NCBI GenBank assembly: GCA_015709575.1 | Contig: CP054190.1 | Span: 3,160,616 to 3,224,615, forward strand | Length of the DNA stretch: 64,000 nt | Source: Planctomycetia bacterium | GTDB taxonomy: Bacteria; Planctomycetota; Phycisphaerae; UBA1845; Fen-1342 | Direction: 5' to 3' | Shown here: in pieces, positions 61,224 through 64,000 of the stretch | How the letters are laid out: every line of letters starts with the position of its first letter | How positions within the stretch are numbered: position 1 is the stretch's first letter | Position numbers and translations under genes: made by a program | The notes under the pieces: model-generated | Database searches by the model: none | Told to the model about the DNA's origin: nothing | Seen by the model: the letters and a program-made list of their open reading frames with translations, nothing else

Positions 61224-62573
61224 ATGTTTTCGGCCATCAATCGCACGATCAAGCGCATGGTGCTGCGGCAGCAGAAGGCCAAGCCGATCGTTCGCATCAG
61301 TGACACCACGCTGCGCGACGGATTGCAGACCCCGGGCGTGCGGCTGGGCGTGCCGGAGCGGGTCGCGATTGCACGGGCGCTGGCGGACGCGGGGATCCAC
61401 TCGATCGACATCGGTTTTCCGGCCACCAGCCCGGCGGAGGCGGCCGCCGCGCGGCAAATCGCGCGGTCGGTGAAGGGGCCGATCCTGTCGGTGCTGGCGC
61501 GAACGAAGAAGGAGGACGTGGAGCTGGCGGCCGAGGTGCTGTCGGGGGTTTCGCCCTTCAAGCGCGCCATCACGCTGTTTGTCGGCACCAGCCCGCTGCA
61601 CCGCGAACACAAGCACCAGATGACGCGCAAGCAGGTGCTGGACACGATCTCCTCGGCGATTGACGCGGCGCACAAGCACTTCGAGGTGATCTCGTTCGGA
61701 CCCGAGGACGCCTCGCGCACCGAGCCGGATTTCCTGATCGAGGTATACCGCGAGGCGATCAAGGCCGGCGCCATCTCGATCGGGTTCACCGACACGGTCG
61801 GCATCCTGACGCCGAAGAAGGCGGCCGACACGATCAAGATGATCCAGGACCGCGTTCCGAACATGGATGACGCGATGCTGGGCGTGCACTTCCACAACGA
61901 CCTGGGCATGGCGACGGCCAACTCGCTGGCATGCGTCGAGGCCGGGGCGAACATGGTGCAGGGCACGATCAACGGGATCGGCGAGCGGGCCGGCAATACG
62001 CCGATCGAGGAAGTGGTGCTGGCGCTGACGCTGCACAAGGACCAGTACCGCAAGGACGTCAGCGTGGACTCGACGGCGCTGCTCGGCCTGAGCAAGCTGG
62101 TCGCCGAGCTGACCGGCTTCCACCCGGCCACGAACAAGGCCGTCGTCGGAAAAAACATCTTCCGCACCGAAACTGGTGTGCACCAGGACGGGCTGCTCCA
62201 GCACCCGGACACATACATGCCCTTCCCGCCGGAGCTGATCGGGGCGGGGCCGGTCGAGATCGTGCTGGGGCGGAACAGCGGTCGCGCCGCCGTCCGCCAC
62301 CACCTCGAAGCGGCCGGCATGGAGGCCAGCGAGGAGCATGTGCGGCTGGTGATGGACTATCTCAAAACCGAGAATCACAATCCCGAGGACTTCGCCGAAA
62401 TCCGCACGTTCGTCGACCGCCTGCGGCCCTACATGGCGACGGACGATGTCGTGGCCAAGAAACTCCACGAGCTGGGCATCGGCGAGGACGGCCAGCCGCT
62501 CGGGGCTAACGGCCGGCACGTTGACGCGCCGACCGGCGCGGACGCGCTGCGCAGCCCGTCGAAGCAGGCTTAG
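61224..62573 (+). CDS. LeuA/NifV-family acyltransferase (2-isopropylmalate / homocitrate synthase-like)
   Basis: A 449-residue TIM-barrel enzyme condensing acetyl-CoA with a 2-oxo acid. Active-site runs are 'IVRISDTTLRDGLQTPGVRL' (RDGLQ where LeuA usually has RDGEQ), 'HSIDIGFPATSPAEAAAARQ', 'GVHFHNDLGMATANSLACVE' (metal HxH), 'NGIGERAGNTPIEEVVLALT' and 'ETGVHQDGLLQHPDTYMPFP'. The long LeuA regulatory domain is missing, as in NifV or LeuA2-like enzymes. The start at 61224 follows AAGGGCGG; an earlier ATG is at 61200. It could be isopropylmalate, homocitrate or citramalate synthase. Confidence 0.87.
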   Translation: MFSAINRTIKRMVLRQQKAKPIVRISDTTLRDGLQTPGVRLGVPERVAIARALADAGIHSIDIGFPATSPAEAAAARQIARSVKGPILSVLARTKKEDVELAAEVLSGVSPFKRAITLFVGTSPLHREHKHQMTRKQVLDTISSAIDAAHKHFEVISFGPEDASRTEPDFLIEVYREAIKAGAISIGFTDTVGILTPKKAADTIKMIQDRVPNMDDAMLGVHFHNDLGMATANSLACVEAGANMVQGTINGIGERAGNTPIEEVVLALTLHKDQYRKDVSVDSTALLGLSKLVAELTGFHPATNKAVVGKNIFRTETGVHQDGLLQHPDTYMPFPPELIGAGPVEIVLGRNSGRAAVRHHLEAAGMEASEEHVRLVMDYLKTENHNPEDFAEIRTFVDRLRPYMATDDVVAKKLHELGIGEDGQPLGANGRHVDAPTGADALRSPSKQA

Positions 62574-62642
62574 GCCGACGACGATGTCCGGGTTGCCGCG
62601 CTTCCGCTTCCATCCGCATCATTCAATTCCGCCGGAGGCGCC

Positions 62643-64000
62643 ATGACGCGCCGCAGCGGGTGGGCGGCGGGCTGCGCGGCGGCCGCCCTGCTGCTGGCGG
62701 TGACCTGGGTCTTCCACGGCGCGGCGCTGCGCGACGGCAGCGTGCTGGACGATCACTGGCACCAGCATGGGCTGCGCACGCACGGCTGGGCGCTCGATGA
62801 GCTGCTGCGCACACTGACGATCGACACGCGCGATTTCATCGAGCTGTGGTGGCAGGATCGACCGATCCGCTGGGAGTACGCGCGACCGCTGTTCATCCTG
62901 GCCATGAAGGCCGTCTATCGCGGGCTGGGCGGGGACGATCCGCTGGCACTGCACGCCTACAGCCTGCTGCTGCACGCGGCCGGCGTGCTGCTCACCTGGC
63001 GGCTGTGCCTGTGGCTCACGGGGCGACGCGGCTGGGCGCTGGTCGGCGGGCTGATCTTCGCGGTCTACCCGCACGCGGTCATCACCGTGGCCTGGCCCAG
63101 CTCGCAGAACTGCGTGCAACAGACCACGTTGCTGCTGGCCGCCCTGCTGTGCTACATCCGTGCGTCGGGGTTGCGGCCCGGGTGGGTCGTGGAACAGGCG
63201 CCGCTGGCGGAGGCTGCGCGGCTGCGGCCGGGATGGTTTGCCGCGGTGATGCTGCTGTGGCTGCTGGCGCTGGGCACGCGCGAGAACGCGCTGCTGTTTC
63301 CCGCGATCCTCGCATCGCTCGATCTGGCCTTCGGCGGCGGATGGCGCGTACTGCGGCGGCGTGCCCCGGCCTACGCGGCGTTCGCACTGATCAGCGCGGC
63401 GTTCGTGGCGTGGCGGATGACGGTCGTGACGCAGGGGATGCCGGACGTCTACATGCGCCGGCCGGAGGGCGACCTGGCGGGTTACGCGGCCTGGTGTGCC
63501 GCCAAATTGCTGCACTATGTGACCTCGGCGATCTGGTTCGCGCCGATGTCGGTCGGGCCGACCGGGCGATTTGATCCCTGGACGGACGCGCCGGGCGACT
63601 GCCTGCTGATGCTGACGATTGTCGCGGTCCTGTGGGGTGGGTATGCGGCCGCGTGTCGACGGGTGCGCGGAGCGTGGATCTGGCCGCTGTGGGTGGTGCT
63701 GGCGATCCTGCCGGTGACGCCCGTGATCGCGACGCCGCACTCGGGCTACCTGTGCGGCGTGGGCGTGGCGGCGATGCTGTGCGTCAGCGCCGCGCTGGGG
63801 CACCCGCTGCGGGCGTCGGGCGCGGGCGGCGCGCTGCGCGCGGGGGATGCCGCCCCGGCCGCGGGTGGACCGCCACGAACCGGCCGCGGCCTGTTCGCTC
63901 GTCTGAACCGCGCGTGGACGGTGACGTTCCTGCTGGGCGCGCTGGGCATGTCCGGGCTGAATCGCTGGCAGTGGACCGGCACGATCGCGGCCGAGCGCTG
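62643..64000 (+). CDS. Multi-pass membrane protein (GT-C glycosyltransferase-like), partial
   Basis: Open from the ATG at 62643 to the window edge; 452 residues are visible and the 3' end is missing. About eight or nine hydrophobic helices are seen. An early loop holds 'GSVLDDHWHQHGLRTHGWAL', an acidic 'DD' motif in the first extracytoplasmic loop like that of GT-C lipid-linked sugar transferases, and 'RPLFILAMKAVYRGLGGDDP' follows. Another conserved-looking run is 'AVYPHAVITVAWPSSQNCVQ'. Assignment to GT-C is inference from topology and the acidic loop. Confidence 0.72.
   Translation, partial: MTRRSGWAAGCAAAALLLAVTWVFHGAALRDGSVLDDHWHQHGLRTHGWALDELLRTLTIDTRDFIELWWQDRPIRWEYARPLFILAMKAVYRGLGGDDPLALHAYSLLLHAAGVLLTWRLCLWLTGRRGWALVGGLIFAVYPHAVITVAWPSSQNCVQQTTLLLAALLCYIRASGLRPGWVVEQAPLAEAARLRPGWFAAVMLLWLLALGTRENALLFPAILASLDLAFGGGWRVLRRRAPAYAAFALISAAFVAWRMTVVTQGMPDVYMRRPEGDLAGYAAWCAAKLLHYVTSAIWFAPMSVGPTGRFDPWTDAPGDCLLMLTIVAVLWGGYAAACRRVRGAWIWPLWVVLAILPVTPVIATPHSGYLCGVGVAAMLCVSAALGHPLRASGAGGALRAGDAAPAAGGPPRTGRGLFARLNRAWTVTFLLGALGMSGLNRWQWTGTIAAER

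Overview
The window reads as one contiguous piece of a high-GC, Gram-negative chromosome, most likely a member of the Planctomycetota (Phycisphaerae-like; I cannot place it further). The evidence is: secreted mosaic proteins ending in paired 'NNFDID.FV' EF-hand modules, a prepilin-like protein with an '[18 protein letters not shown]' N-terminus, kelch and thrombospondin-type-3 surface proteins, a futalosine-pathway menaquinone gene (mqnD), and lipid A or outer-membrane genes (an LpxI-like enzyme, an LpxL-like acyltransferase, MCE/MlaF components). Genes are tightly packed on both strands. Start and stop codons often overlap by 4 nt (ATGA), and convergent stops lie only a few bases apart. No rRNA, tRNA, CRISPR array, phage or intact transposase was recognised.

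Layout. 1-9.4 kb: the N-terminus of an ABC exporter with a PDZ-like insert, a DegT-family aminotransferase, a TolB-like beta-propeller, a TPR protein, a lipoprotein, a stand-alone tRNA-binding (MetG C-terminal-like) domain, an OPT-family transporter with a large repeat-containing insert, and an ACT-domain protein. 9.4-9.9 kb: two different tandem repeat arrays. 9.9-16.1 kb: a MacB-like ABC ATPase and permease, a His-containing lipoprotein and a DUF3299 protein (a gene set resembling zinc-regulated zrg/PA4063-4066 operons), then an MCE/MlaD protein and an AGE-family epimerase. 16-19.6 kb: a TPR protein, smpB, rpmA and gap. 19.6-29.7 kb: a second copy of the hairpin repeat array, a zinc-ribbon protein, a lipoprotein, a 1780-residue secreted thermolysin-family mosaic and a kelch/TSP3 surface protein. 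29.7-33.8 kb: lysS, two paralogous lipoproteins and hutI.

33.8-35.0 kb is a gene-free stretch holding a MITE-like element, 17-bp tandem repeats and a cruciform repeat family that recurs at 54.1 kb. 35-42.9 kb: a family-10-like glycosidase with a sodium/solute symporter, a secreted agmatine-deiminase-like protein and a glycogen-debranching-type enzyme. 43-48.2 kb: a TPR/TPR/zinc-ribbon operon, a PhnP-like metallohydrolase, and an ECF sigma / anti-sigma / exported-protein operon. 48.3-57 kb: the LpxL-like acyltransferase, a helical protein, Mrp/ApbC, the prepilin-like protein with a strong promoter, mqnD, and an operon joining a MlaF-type ATPase to lpxI. 57-64 kb: an AcpH-like and a DUF3754 protein, an acyl-CoA dehydrogenase/SDR pair, a LeuA/NifV-family synthase, and a multi-pass membrane protein running off the end.

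Recurring themes are envelope lipid and LPS biology, secreted surface proteins with modular C-terminal tails, and many TPR scaffolds. Regulatory calls (promoters, hairpins) rest on motif matching by eye and are weak unless stated.
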